In this document: positions 23,740-34,323 of the stretch, in pieces
How the letters are laid out: each line of letters begins with the position of its first letter
Position numbering within the stretch: the first letter of the stretch is position 1
Assembly: GCA_038093975.1 (NCBI GenBank)
Contig: JBBPTG010000028.1
Span: 62,001-126,000 of the forward strand
Direction of reading: 5' to 3'
Source of the DNA: Chalciporus piperatus
Taxonomy: Eukaryota > Basidiomycota > Agaricomycetes > Boletales > Boletaceae
Length of the DNA stretch: 64,000 nucleotides
Position numbers and translations under genes: made by a program
The notes under the pieces: model-generated
Seen by the model: the letters and a program-made list of their open reading frames with translations, nothing else
Databases searched by the model: none
What the model was told of the DNA's origin: nothing

Positions 23740-24437
23740 TGACATGAAGAATGATCGGCCTTGTCATAATGGCGGTACCTTGCTCGGTGGACTTGTCTCG
23801 TGTCCTGTCCAAGGCCCAGGCGTGCTCAACGCATCCTCGTGTGTGCGAACCGCGACCTTGTCAGCCTACTACCCCTGAACTTGAACTCAACTCAGGCTGA
23901 CATGAAGAATTCTCGGCCTTGTAATGATGGCGGTACCTTGCTTTATCAACTTATTGTCCCTCACGTCCTGTGCAAGGCCCAGCCGTGCTCAACGGACCTT
24001 CGTGCGTGCAAACCGCGACCTTGTCAGTCTGCCCCTGAACTTGAACTCAACTGCCAACATGAAGAATTCTCGGCCTTGAAATGATGGCGGTACCTTCCTT
24101 GATCAAGTTATTGTCACTCGCGTCCTGTCCAAGGCCCAGCGGCCGTGCTCAACGGACCTTCGTGCAAACGGCGACCTTGTCAATCTACCCCTGAACCTGA
24201 ACTCAACTGACATGAAGAATTCTCGGCCTTGTAATTATGGCGGTACCTTCAAGCTTGGTGGACTTGTTCTCCCTCGCGTCCTGTCCCAGGCAAAGTCATG
24301 CTCAACGGACTCGGACCTTCGTGTATGCGAACCGCGATCTTGTCAGCCTACCCCTGAACCTGCCAGTGAACTCAACTGACATGAAGCATGCTCGGCCTTG
24401 TAATGATGACGGTACCTTGCTTGATTAACTGATTGTC
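23740..24437 (+). repeat. tandem array of about 155-170-bp units
   Basis: Four complete units and the start of a fifth, each opening with a form of ACATGAAGAATTCTCGGCC, then ATGGCGGTACCTT, GTCCTGTCCAAGGC, GTGCTCAACGGACCTTCGTG, and CGCGACCTTGTCAG, and closing with CTGAAC...AACTCAACT. Unit starts are at about 23740, 23898, 24055, 24209 and 24379. The fifth unit is split by the LINE and resumes at 26411. No convincing coding capacity. Confidence 0.85.
24427..24437 (+). repeat. target-site duplication, 5' copy
   Basis: AACTGATTGTC immediately before the LINE. The identical 11-mer follows the A tail at 26411-26421, as expected for target-primed reverse transcription. Confidence 0.85.
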
Positions 24438-25809
24438 TAACAGAGGATCAGTCGGCCCATCTAAACGGCTAGGCCGGGTGCAACGCGTAGCAATGATTGC
24501 CATTACTGGAGCAATGCGCTCAACCGCCAACGACGTACTCGAAACCCACTCGAAGCTCATGCCGGTAGCACAACGGATCCAAACGCTATGTCACAGGGCC
24601 ATCACTCGACTCGCATCTCTTCCGTCCACGCACCCCCTGCCTCCACTTGTGACCCGAGCGGCAAAAACATACGTTCGTCATCACCGCTCCTCCCTACACC
24701 ACCTCACGCATGCCTTCCACGTAACCCCAACGGAGCTTGAACCTATTCGAGCGTGCCGTCGACGTCCCAATGCAACCTCACCCTTCATCACCCGGATAGC
24801 AAAATCCAAGGACCAATCTGTCACCGAACACAATGAGGACACCGCACGCTTCAGGGTCTACACAGATGGCTCCATGATCGACGGAGGAGTGGGAGCGTCA
24901 GCAGTACTCTACAAAGGGGACAGAAACCCAAGATCGATCAGGTACCACCTCGGAACGGATGAGGAACACACCGTCTACGAAGCGGAAGCAGTTGGCCTAA
25001 CGATGGCAGCTCACCTATTGACCACAGAGCCGGACCTCGAGTTTCCGGTTCACATATATGTGGACAATCAGGCTGCCATCAAATCCGGTGACGTATTCGC
25101 AACAAAGTCCGGGCACTACCTGATCGACCGATTTGTTAGATCACTCCACTTAATTCAACGAGAGTACAACTGCAAACGATCAGACATCGTAATCTGTTGG
25201 GTGGCGGGCCATAAGGATGTAGAAGGCAACGAAAAAGCCGACGAAGAAGCGAAGTTAGCTGCGACCAATCACGGCAAGTCGAGCCCGAGACCGAAGCTTC
25301 CACCCTACCTCCGCAAAAAACCACTACCCCTTAGCCTCACTGCACTCCGGCTGCAGCAAAAGAAGACGGAGCTTACTCGATGGGAGGCGATATGGTCCAA
25401 GTCGCCAAGATATAGGGCGCAAACGGAGATCGACGGAAAGATGCTGAGAGGGTCTTTCGTGAAAATGGCGGCAACGCTGGCAAAGAGAAACACCAGCGCA
25501 CTGATATGGCTACGTTCCGGCCACGCTGCTCTCAATGCTCACCTTCACCGGCTGACAAAATCCCCGTCTCCAGATTGTCCGTATTGCCACGGCGTCCGCG
25601 AAACTGTACTTCACTTTCTCCTCCTTTGTCCGTACCACCAAAGAGAACGACACAAACTCGCCGCGAAGCTAAGAAAGAAGTCACTTCAAATCTCCCACTT
25701 ACTCGCGAACGCAGGCGCCGTGCCTCATCTGCTGCGCTTCGTCCACAGTACCGGGCGATTTAAGGACCCTCTCGGTGATGTCAGAGTAGTATCCCATCGG
25801 ACAGACTGA
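24438..25809 (+). pseudogene. LINE ORF2 C-terminal fragment: RT thumb, RNase H, zinc knuckle
   Basis: The open frame runs from the truncation point to TGA at 25807-25809. It begins after the RT palm with RRVQ-like LGRVQRVAMIAITGAMRSTA, continues LCHRAITRLASLPSTHPL, and contains a complete RNase H domain. Its acidic residues are in RVYTDGSMIDGG, EAEAVGLTMA and IYVDNQAAI, with the His/Asp end in WVAGHKDVEGNEKADEEA. A C-terminal zinc knuckle, CPYCHGVRETVLHFLLLCPYH, follows, split here as CPYC and then HFLLLCPYH. This order is that of agaricomycete LINEs carrying RNase H. There is no authentic start codon; the frame simply enters from flanking DNA. It should not be annotated as a host RNase H gene. 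Confidence 0.88.
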
Positions 25810-26410
25810 AACTCGCCCGCAGGTGCGACAAGACACGTCGAACAATATGACGCATCCCAGCTACCCAAACACTCACTTACTCGTTGACGGATGGGATTCG
25901 TCTTCCTGACGCTCTGAGGGACAAGTCGGCAGGGAGTTACGGGAGTCTGGAAGTGTTTCGCAAAAGCAGCCTCTTATCGCCAAAACCGAAGTACCACAAG
26001 CCCTCGTTACCAACGGAACCTCTATTACTCTACAGCCTGCTCGCCCACAACCACGACTCCCCCCTCCTTATTTTCTTTCATGCCGCACCCTTATTCCCCT
26101 CCGTACCCGGTCGCCTCGGCGGTCCGAGTACATGTTACTTAGAAAACCTCGTCAGCAACTTCACTCCCAAACGTTATGGAGCAAAAGGCACAACCGCTGA
26201 TTGGAAGGTCGGTGTGTCTAAAACTGTCGGCGGGAACGACAGGACTGACGGGGGGACTCAGGTCTCGCTCGTTGGGGCATTCACACGACTGGGGATGCGG
26301 TGGGGGCACGGGTGCCCCCCAGTACCTAGATTAGATTTGTCCTACATAGGGTAGTCTTACCCCACACGGGACAATAATGGATTCAAAAAAAAAAAAAAAA
26401 AAAAAAAAAA
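24438..26410 (+). mobile_element. 5'-truncated LINE (non-LTR retrotransposon) with poly-A tail
   Basis: About 1.97 kb flanked by an 11-bp direct repeat and ending in a run of A (26385-26412, partly shared with the target-site duplication). The body encodes the C-terminal part of a LINE polyprotein, then a 3' UTR of about 570 bp. The 5' end, including the endonuclease and the catalytic reverse-transcriptase motifs, is missing, so the insertion was dead on arrival. It sits inside unit five of the tandem array. Confidence 0.9.
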
Positions 26411-26421
26411 AACTGATTGTC
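26411..26421 (+). repeat. target-site duplication, 3' copy
   Basis: AACTGATTGTC directly after the A run, matching 24427-24437. The two leading A residues could belong to the tail. Confidence 0.82.
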
Positions 26422-26530
26422 ATTTACGTCCTGTCCAAGGCAAAGTCGTGCCCAACGGAACTTCGTGTGTGCAAACCGCGACCTTGTCAGTCTACCTCTG
26501 AACTTGAGCTCACCGGACTAAGGGTTCCCG
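26422..26530 (+). repeat. remainder of tandem unit five
   Basis: The unit interrupted by the LINE resumes with ACGTCCTGTCCAAGGC, GTGCCCAACGGAACTTCGTG and CGCGACCTTGTCAG. The spacer to the next gene follows and is shared in inverted form with about 40.65-39.94 kb. Confidence 0.8.
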
Positions 26531-27156
26531 AGTAACCGACCATGGGAACGTTCTCAGCATTCGCAATTCATGGGGGTGGCCAGGGGTGGCCTGAGAGTGG
26601 CGGCGGACACTCGATGTCATCAGGAATGCTAGAGGTACATTGGCTCAGCTTTTGTGCTGTGAAGTACACGGGGCTGACTCACTGTCATACAGAGTTTGCA
26701 TGCAGAGGCCCACCACGGTGATGAGTTGTGAAATCCAATCCAATCGAGTGACTATCTCCAATCTAGCAAGCGCCTGAGAGAACCTGTGACACCGGAGACA
26801 CGGTGAATCCGGGCGGTGATCATTGTTGTCTGGACCAGGAGTGGAAGCGGAACATTCCATCTGTCGTAATGAGGCAGTGAAACGCTTTGGTTCCTTGATC
26901 TTGTCAGTTCCTGGACGGCCATCTGGCAGAGGAACGTTCCATCTGTCGTACGCCGGACTTGAATGAAGCCGGTCTAGGTTGTGACCGTCTTTGGGTCCTT
27001 TGTGGTCATTGAAAAAGGCTGACGGGCTCGATAATTCACGGCACGAGCCTTACTTCCCTCACAGTTTATCGTGAGTCTCAGCCATCCCATCCCTCTCTCG
27101 TTTACAGCTAAAGCAGTCTTACCTCTTAAGTTTACCATCCCCACGATCCAAACCAA

Positions 27157-27516
27157 ATGTCATCATCTAAACAGGCTGTGGGCCTCAAAGCACCACATGG
27201 GTGGTCTGACGATCCGAAGGGCATGCGCTCCAATTACTACTGGCAAGGGGATGACAGCATCAGGGGCATGCTTGCGACATCTTACGGGCTGAAGAATGCT
27301 GAACCACTTCTCAGCCGGGACCCAGACTACGGGGATGTCCTCTTTCTCTTCGAAGCAGGAGGATCGCACTATGTATGGAATGGGATAGAGGGCTTGGTGT
27401 GTAAAATCGTGAAGCCGACGAAACTGGAGGAGATTTATCAACGGATCAGCGAGGATAAAGAGGGTGAACTGGGAGGGTTGGTGGTGGAAGAACTCAAAGA
27501 TCAAGGGCCTGAGTAG
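27157..27516 (+). CDS. 119-aa protein of unknown function, left copy
   Basis: Single exon, starting MSSSKQAVGLKAPHGWSDD and ending VVEELKDQGPE. It is soluble and acidic, with segments RSNYYWQGDDSIRGML, SRDPDYGDVLFLFEAGGS, HYVWNGIEGLVCKIVKP and LEEIYQRISEDKEGEL. It differs from its right-arm copy in only a few residues (KQ/GR, A/P, A/S), so it has been kept open in both arms. I recognise no family. It is co-duplicated with the deaminase-like gene in opposite orientation, 3.6 kb away here because of the array and LINE and about 1 kb away in the right arm. A partner or inhibitor role is only a guess. Confidence 0.68.
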   Translation: MSSSKQAVGLKAPHGWSDDPKGMRSNYYWQGDDSIRGMLATSYGLKNAEPLLSRDPDYGDVLFLFEAGGSHYVWNGIEGLVCKIVKPTKLEEIYQRISEDKEGELGGLVVEELKDQGPE

Positions 27517-28136
27517 AATGGCTTCACTTGTCATGTACTCCTTCTGCTCAAATGCTATCTGTCGACTGCACGATCGTGAATAAATACGTCCAGCTTACAG
27601 ACATTGAAAAAGTCAAGTGTTTCGAGGAGAAGAAGTTCAACACCGACCTCCGTATCACTTGCACTCAATTGTGCATATGATCGTTAGGCAGGCCGAGGGT
27701 AGCGCGTCGTCTTGGAAATGAAAAATCCTGATGATCTAAAAACTCCCCTTGTACCCGTGAGCGTGTACCGTGATATCCCCGAAATGTTTGCTTTCGTGCC
27801 GAGTGTATGGAACGGAGGTGTTGCTGCAGAGAATGTGCGATGCTAGAATCCCAGTGCGAGATCTCACTGATCTGGACTTGGATGCCGGATAGGTCGTGAA
27901 TTGACGACTTTGGCACCCTCGCATCGGTAAGGTGGTATAGCCCGCAGATCAGCAACTTAGCTAGATGACTCTGGCATGATAACGACTCGGAGGAAGACCG
28001 GCTCGGACCCGTAATGCCACCTGCTCTCAGGATTGAAATTTTTGCAATTGGGGGTTCGGTTTGCAAGATTGATATTGAGGAGCCGCGGGTTGGTCGCGGG
28101 CCCTGAAAAGCATGGTGAAACAGCAATTGACTAATC
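27517..28136. other. 3' flank of the 119-aa gene, inner end of left arm
   Basis: No confident gene. The sequence matches about 39.54-38.64 kb in inverted orientation, with insertions and deletions. A minus-strand open frame at 27665-28126 is not conserved as an open frame in the other arm, which argues against coding. Confidence 0.6.
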
Positions 28137-28255
28137 GCGGCTCTTAGTCTTAGATAGTGTTGCAGCGAACGGAGTCGAAACGAGTCTCAGAAGTGTACAG
28201 TGGTTGCAACCTCGACTCTCGAGGCGGAACGAACCGAAGTCGTTCGAAGACGGCC

Positions 28256-28725
28256 CGGGCCTGGCATATGACCCAAAGTTCATCCCTGAAGGTTCCCAAG
28301 ACCATCCCGTTTCCGCAATCACTATTGGTGTTGTACGTATGATTGACAGTAAGTATTCCTTCCCCTTTTGAATGGCTTTCGCGTTTATACAACGCGATTT
28401 TTAGTCTACGAGTTTGCAGAACGTCAGAACGTCAGAACGTATATGTCACGCTTGGACGTCGTGAAACTATTGGAGCAGGTAAGAAGATTGTCGTCCTATG
28501 AAAGGTTTCATGTAAACCGTACCTCGCAGGCGGGTATTTCCAGGCAGGCGGTCACGGACCGTGAGTCGCACGCATCTCCATGATCATCGACAAGTTCTCA
28601 TGATACATGTAGCTTGACCCCTACATTGGGCCTCGGAGTACGTTCCTCGTGGTTGTCTTAGACGCGTGCTGAGCTTCGCACAGGTTGACAGCGTTCTGGA
28701 ATATGAGGTTGGCTGTCTTACCTCG
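28256..28725 (+). pseudogene. fragment of the berberine-bridge-like oxidase gene
   Basis: Matches about 16980-17435 of the oxidase pseudogene: the exon with AITVG, its following intron, an exon encoding EFAERQNV, the intron GTAAGAAGATTGTCGTCC, GGYFQAGG-like sequence and the exon LTPTLGL. An 8-bp CAGAACGT is locally triplicated at about 28417-28440. No 5' or 3' halves of the gene are present, so it is a dead fragment. It joins directly at about 28725 to sequence homologous to 19296 onward. Confidence 0.85.
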
Positions 28726-29421
28726 GTGATACCAGGTTCGAATGGTCTGTGCCAATCTTTCAGTGCTCAGATGACAAGACTCGGACCAGTGTGAGACAGA
28801 ACGGGAACAGGACCCGCAGCACGGAAACGAGGATGTTTGGTTTGTCAACCTACTGGTGTGTCACGCTTGGTAAACTTCTGTGTGCGGTCCATTACCTGAG
28901 CTCCCGACTCCGCGGCCTCATGGGAACATTTACGGTCGTCACGGTCAACTGTGGAGAAGGACAAAGTTAGCACCCATTCGCTTGAAACGGTATGCATCTG
29001 GAGAAGAGATCACCAGTATTGGACAGGCCGTAAGTTTGCCAAAAATCGCCCCTCCACTATGAGTTTGAGGGGATCCCAAGGAGAAAGTTCGTAGTTGCTC
29101 TGAATCTTCCGCGTACCGACATTCGCCCAAAGGTCGACCTCATCTCAGAGAAAGATCACAGCTCAGCTGAGGGGGAGGGGCGAGACGGACGTATTCGGCC
29201 GTTGGATTCTCTGGAAGATCAAGGGCTCTCTGGATTATTTGTCGGGTTTCTAAGGATGGTCACAAAAAAGTTGACCACTTAATGTTCGTATAGGACTTAC
29301 TGCACAGCCACACTTCGAACTTCCATATAAGCCTCGGCCTCGCCCAAAATGGATTGTTGCGCTGGTGGCAGGTTTGATCCATCGCCCCTTTTCTAAGTAC
29401 CACGACTATGTCGCGTTCGCT

Positions 29422-31817
29422 ATGGTACAAACCAGAAGTTCCAGCAAGAAGGTAAAATCTGAGCCTGTCGGGGCAAACCAAGTAACGACTTCCACACGTC
29501 GAACTGCTACCGCGACTGTGGCGGCCAGAAAAGAGCCAGCTAGAAAACGCCAACGAACAATTCAAGTAGATGAAGGGGAATCCAAGAGGACGCGACGAAA
29601 AGAAAAACAAAAAGAAAAGACAACTCCGCGACTGAACCTGGACACATTGTTCCTTGTTCGCGCTTCCACTATTTCCATGAATCGAGAGGGCTAACGTTTG
29701 TTAGATTGCCGAATACCTTCATCCAATAGACCTCCTGACTCTCACACGCACGTGTAAATCTATTCGGGACCTCCTGATGAGGTCCTCGACGGTTGTCTGG
29801 AAGGCTGCTCTGCGTCAGATTGAAGGTTTACCCGACTGTCCACCGGATCTCAGTGAACCAGAGTATGCAAACCTTGTGTTCTATGCTCGATGCCACGTAA
29901 GCATTTCTTTTGTGCATCGTTTGACGTGATTTGAACAACCAGAACAGAGTTGTTGGAAACCGGCGCAATCCATTCTCTGGGTGGTACGCCGTAGATACTG
30001 CCTCACATGTCGGCGACAACGGTGCGGTTACTAGAGATTCTTTTTTGCGAAGATTGATGTCAAGAGTACTAAAGGATGCGCCCTCTCTCCACTTCGTGGA
30101 CGCTGATCCGAAATGGTGACCTTGTTCCTGCTCAGTGGTGTGATGCTAAGAATGGTGTGTGATTCAACGCTACAGCTATCGTGCAACTCATACTGAGGAA
30201 CCGTCAGTCTCCTCATACCGTGTCGACAAAGAGCAAGTCAAAGCCTTTAGGGATAAATATGAAAATTCCTCAGATAAGACTCATCTCCTCGATGAGACGC
30301 GCGAGTTGTGTCATGTGATTCTTGAGGTGTGTTGTATACCCCACCTTCTGTATGCGTTTGCTCAAGGATGTTCAGCATGCCAAAATGTGTAAAGCTTGGC
30401 ACAGCAAGGCTATGGGAGTTGAGCGGGACAAACGGGAAAGAGAGTTGGTCTATTGTGTGTCTTCATATGCTTTCGAGCTTAATGAACTCCTCCCTAACAT
30501 TTACCGATGCCTCCAGAACCATGGGTATATAGCTGAGCTCAACCATTCTTGGTGGACAATTCAGAGGGCCTACATCCCAGTTTTCAACTTTAGAAGTTCC
30601 AAGCCGCTCACGGATGAAGGTTTGCCAATACATATTTCAGTAAAATTATGCTCATCTGCAACCACTAGAATGGAATCACATGCGCCCCGAGTGGTTCGAG
30701 GTCATGGACAAAATCCGAGAGGATCGACTGGAATACACCGTCTATAGCAACCGCCGACGAGTACTGGAAGCAGCATATGACAAGTATCTTGCGAAGCCAT
30801 CGACTCTCGCAGAATCCAACGATATATTCCCACCTATGAAAGCTATTGTAACCTTCCCTCCTTTCGACAAAATCATTAAAACGGCCGAAGAAAGCGTTAT
30901 CGACGTGGACTCTTTTGAAGCTGCCTTTTCAGAATTACCAACCTTCGTCCAGGGATGGAGGGAGCAAGTTGATGCAGCTATTGCTTCACACATCGACATA
31001 CCTCCCGGTTTATCTTCCAAAAACGCTGGCCCTAAATCTGGTCGAATTGTCGAGCAGAAGAAGGTCGAACCCGGATTGTCGCAGACAGGCCAAGCTTCAC
31101 TTGGCCTGCGCTGTGTTCCTTGATAAAGCCCATTTAGACGGGGTGGTGGGGTATCCAGAGTTACTCTCCTCTAGTAGGTTTGGGCAGTTGGGCCAAGACG
31201 GGATCAAATTCGCCAACGCAGCTCCCTATGTCATCCACGCTTGTGGACTAGATCCCCACGTTGCTACCGTTGAGGATATGGAACACCGGAACCCACGATT
31301 GATCTGTCTTGCCTGCGATGGCCCACGCATTGTCAGGAGTTGGCGGAATGTGGTACGTCGTTCGTTGAAGATCATCAACTAAATACTCAAACATGGTTTC
31401 TCAGATATGTCATGCTGCGGAATCTTATCACAAGACACCACGGCACTGGCGACTCGTCGATGACAAGTATGTCAGCGTTATCCAAGGTATCGAGAAACCC
31501 AACAAGACGATGGGGCGCCGCCGATGCCTTTTATGCAAGGCACAGCCTGGAGATTGTCGGTGGTACGACGGTCTGTGTCAACACCTGCGCAGAGTGTGAG
31601 TTATTGCCCGTTCTTACTCTCAGTTGGTATTGACCGACACATGGAAAATCAATATCGCAGTCATGGGGTCGAAAAGGATGCGATCCAGCGGGGTGTCCAT
31701 TACGACGAATTGCACTGCGGTTCTTCTGGTGAGGGCATGGTGGAGATGGTAGAGGAAGGTGGTCGAGTGACTTTCAGGGCACTCCCTGTCAATAAGTGGG
31801 GGTTCCGCACGGGGTAA
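29422..31817 (+). pseudogene. F-box/zinc-ribbon protein, copy 2 (one frameshift)
   Basis: Same architecture as copy 1: start MVQTRSSSKKVKSEPVG, basic RKRQR and KRTRR tail, F-box exon from about 29705, zinc-ribbon exon, helical repeats, and C-terminal CLLCKAQPGDCRWYDGLCQH. Here the segment RELVYCVSSYAFELNELL is in frame, unlike copies 1, 3 and 4. About 21 bp are missing in frame before it. One extra G at about 31087 (ACAGGCC versus ACAGCC) shifts the frame between VEPGLSQT and the following LACAVFLD. The 3' end reads on to a TAA at 31815-31817. The gene is largely intact but not fully open by eye. Confidence 0.72.
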
Positions 31818-32406
31818 CGATTGTAGATAGAGTGGACGGTCAATATTTCAATGCTTGGGTGGATGGTCGAGTTGAATACTCGGTAGCGGTGCATCAAAGC
31901 GTGTATAATCTGATTGAAATGATCCTGATTCGGTCGCTGCCGATAACATTCAGTGGGTAAACTGTCGTTGCCGTTCGCAGCTCGAGAGCTAGCTTAGCTT
32001 AGTCCCTTGAAACGCATCACCGTCGATTGCCTCCTACGCCTTCCTCCGTACTATGATCTATCGCGTTATCTCTGAGGGATGCCAGCAAAGCTCACGTCCG
32101 GCACGATATCACGTCATCAGCGCACACCTACAGTAAGTACTTAGTATTTGGTAAAGTAGTAAACTTTGGGTTGGGTTGAAATCGGTGGCTTACCGAATGA
32201 GGTGAGTCGAATCCATGTCAGTGAAAACACACGCGTACGGTTGTTGATGCAGGCGACAAAGAAGGTCACCAACAGTACTGGATCTCGTCAAAAATACGCT
32301 GAACAATGATTTGTCAACAACATTGTACATCTGCCTAAAATGGATTGTTGCGGTGGCGGGTTTGATTGGCCCCTTTTCCAAGTACCACCACGACTTCTCG
32401 TTCGCT

Positions 32407-34010
32407 ATGGTTCAAACCAGAAGTTCTAGCAAAAAGGTAAACTCTGAGCCGAGCGAGGCAAACGAGTTCACGAATTCCCCACGTCGAACTGCCATCGCGA
32501 CTGCGGCAAAATTGGAAGAAGCAGCTAGTAGAAAACGCCAACGAACAACTCAAGTAGATGAAGGGGAATCCAAGAGGACGAGACGAAATGACAAAGAAAA
32601 AGAAAAGACGTCTCCGCGACTGAACCTGGACATATTGTTCCATGTTCGCGCTTCCACTATTTCCATGAATCGAGAGGGCTAACGTTTGTTAGATTGCCGA
32701 ATACCTTCATCCTATAGATCTCCTGACTCTCGCACGCACGTGCGAATCCATTCGAGACCTCCTGATGGACAGGTCCTCGACGTTTGTCTGGAAGGCTGCT
32801 CGGCGCCAAATCAAGGGTTTACCCGACTGTCCGCCGGATCTCAGTGAACCAGAGTATGCAAACCTTGTGTTCTATGCTCGATGCCACGTAAGCATTTCTT
32901 TTGTGCATCGTTTGACGTGATCTGAACAACCAGAACAGAGTTGTGGGAAACCGTCGCAATCCATTCTCTGGGCGGTACGTCGTAGATACTGCCCCACATG
33001 TCGGCGAAAATGGTGCGGTTTTCATTACTAGAGATTTGCTTTCGCGAAGATTGATGTCAAGAGTGAAGGATGCGCCCTCTCTCCACTTCGTGGACGTTGA
33101 TCCAAAATGGTGACCTTGTTCCTGCTCAGTGGTGTGAAGTTAAGAATGGTATGTGATTTGAAACTACAGCTGTCGTGCAACTCATGCTGAGGACCCTTCA
33201 GTCTCTTCATACCGTCTTGACAAAGAGCAAGTCAAAGCTTTCAGGGATAAATACGAAAAGTCGTCGGATAAAACTCAGCTCCTCGATGAGACGCGCGAGT
33301 TGTGTCATGTGATTCTTGAGGTCTATTGTATGCCTCACCTTCTATATGGGTTTACACAAGTATGTTCAGCATGCCAAAAAATGTGAAGCTTGGCAAAAGG
33401 TAAGGGACCGAGAACGCAGAGAGGTTATGAGAGTTGAGCAGCACAAACGGGCAAGAGAGTTCGTCAATTGTGTTGTCCTCATATGCTCTCGAGCTTAATG
33501 AACTCGTCCCTAGCATTTACCAATGCCTCCTGAACCACGGGTATAAAGCTGAGCTCAACAATTGGTGGAGAATTCAGAGGTGCTACACCCACGTTTTCCA
33601 CTTTAGGAGCTGCAAGCCGCTCACGGACGAAGGTTCACCCATACATATTTCAGTAACATCGTGCTCATTTGCAACCACTAGAATGGACTCACATGCGCCC
33701 CGAGTGGATCGAGGCCATGGACAAAATCCGAGAGGATCGAATGGGGCGCATCTGGTTTTGAAAACGCCGACAAGTACTGGAAGCAGGACAAGTATCCTGG
33801 CACGGGCTGGAGATTATCGGTACTACAACGATCTGTGTCGACACTTGTACGGAGTGTGAGTTATTCTGAGTTATTGCTAGTTTTTACTCGGAGCTAGGCA
33901 TGGACAATCAATATGGCAGTCATGGGGTCGAAAAGGACCCGTTGTACTGCGGTTCATCTCGTGAGGGCATGGTGGAAGATGATGGTAGAGGAAGATGGTC
34001 GAGTGACGTA
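32407..34010 (+). pseudogene. F-box/zinc-ribbon protein, copy 3 (large internal deletion)
   Basis: Starts MVQTRSSSKKVNSEPSE and keeps the F-box exon (about 32690-32887) and zinc-ribbon exon. After WIEAMDKIREDR-like sequence at about 33745 the frame breaks. The text then jumps from the RRQVLEA segment to ARAGDYRYYNDLCRH at about 33800, removing roughly 700 bp that copies 1, 2 and 4 contain. It also shares the extra nucleotide of copy 1 near 33470. It is clearly a pseudogene, and its tail runs up to the Lon promoter. Confidence 0.82.
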
Positions 34011-34323
34011 ACCGGCCCGGGGGCAACTTGAATACAGTGTGGGCTGTCGATAACATTCAGCGAGCCGCCATAGCCGTTCGCCGCTCGAGAGCTAGCTTAG
34101 CTTAGTCCCTTGAAAGTTGAAACGCACGTCGATTGCCGGGGGACGTATCCTACGCCTTCCCGCCGATGACTTGAGTGCGATTGGTGGGAAAGTGCAAGTA
34201 AATCGTAGCTGAGTCAGCAGACTGGAGTTGGTGTTTTGCTTCGGCTTGGTGTATCTCGCTGACTTGACCCCATTCACTGACCACAGCGCCTCGTTCTGGG
34301 CGAGGAGGATCCCCCGCCTGCCA

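Larger units (their letters stand above)
20204..28136 (+). repeat. left arm of large inverted segmental duplication
   Basis: From TTGACGC at 20204 to about 28136 the same gene order occurs as in 38641-44397 read on the opposite strand: F-box gene (+), deaminase-like gene (-), repeat unit(s), 119-aa gene (+), 3' flank. The left arm is about 2 kb longer because of four extra tandem units and the LINE insertion. Similarity is uneven: nearly identical in much of the F-box gene, clearly diverged in the deaminase-like gene and the spacers. Confidence 0.88.

Noticed and set aside
23740..24437. CRISPR-like array
   Set aside because: Units are contiguous, about 155-170 bp, without spacers, in a eukaryotic genome.
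24438..25809. A host RNase H gene
   Set aside because: No native start codon. It is preceded by RT-thumb sequence, followed by a zinc knuckle, A tail and target-site duplication: it is a LINE fragment.
27665..28126. Minus-strand open frame of about 150 codons at the inner end of the left arm
   Set aside because: The equivalent right-arm sequence is riddled with indels and not open in that frame, so coding is unlikely.
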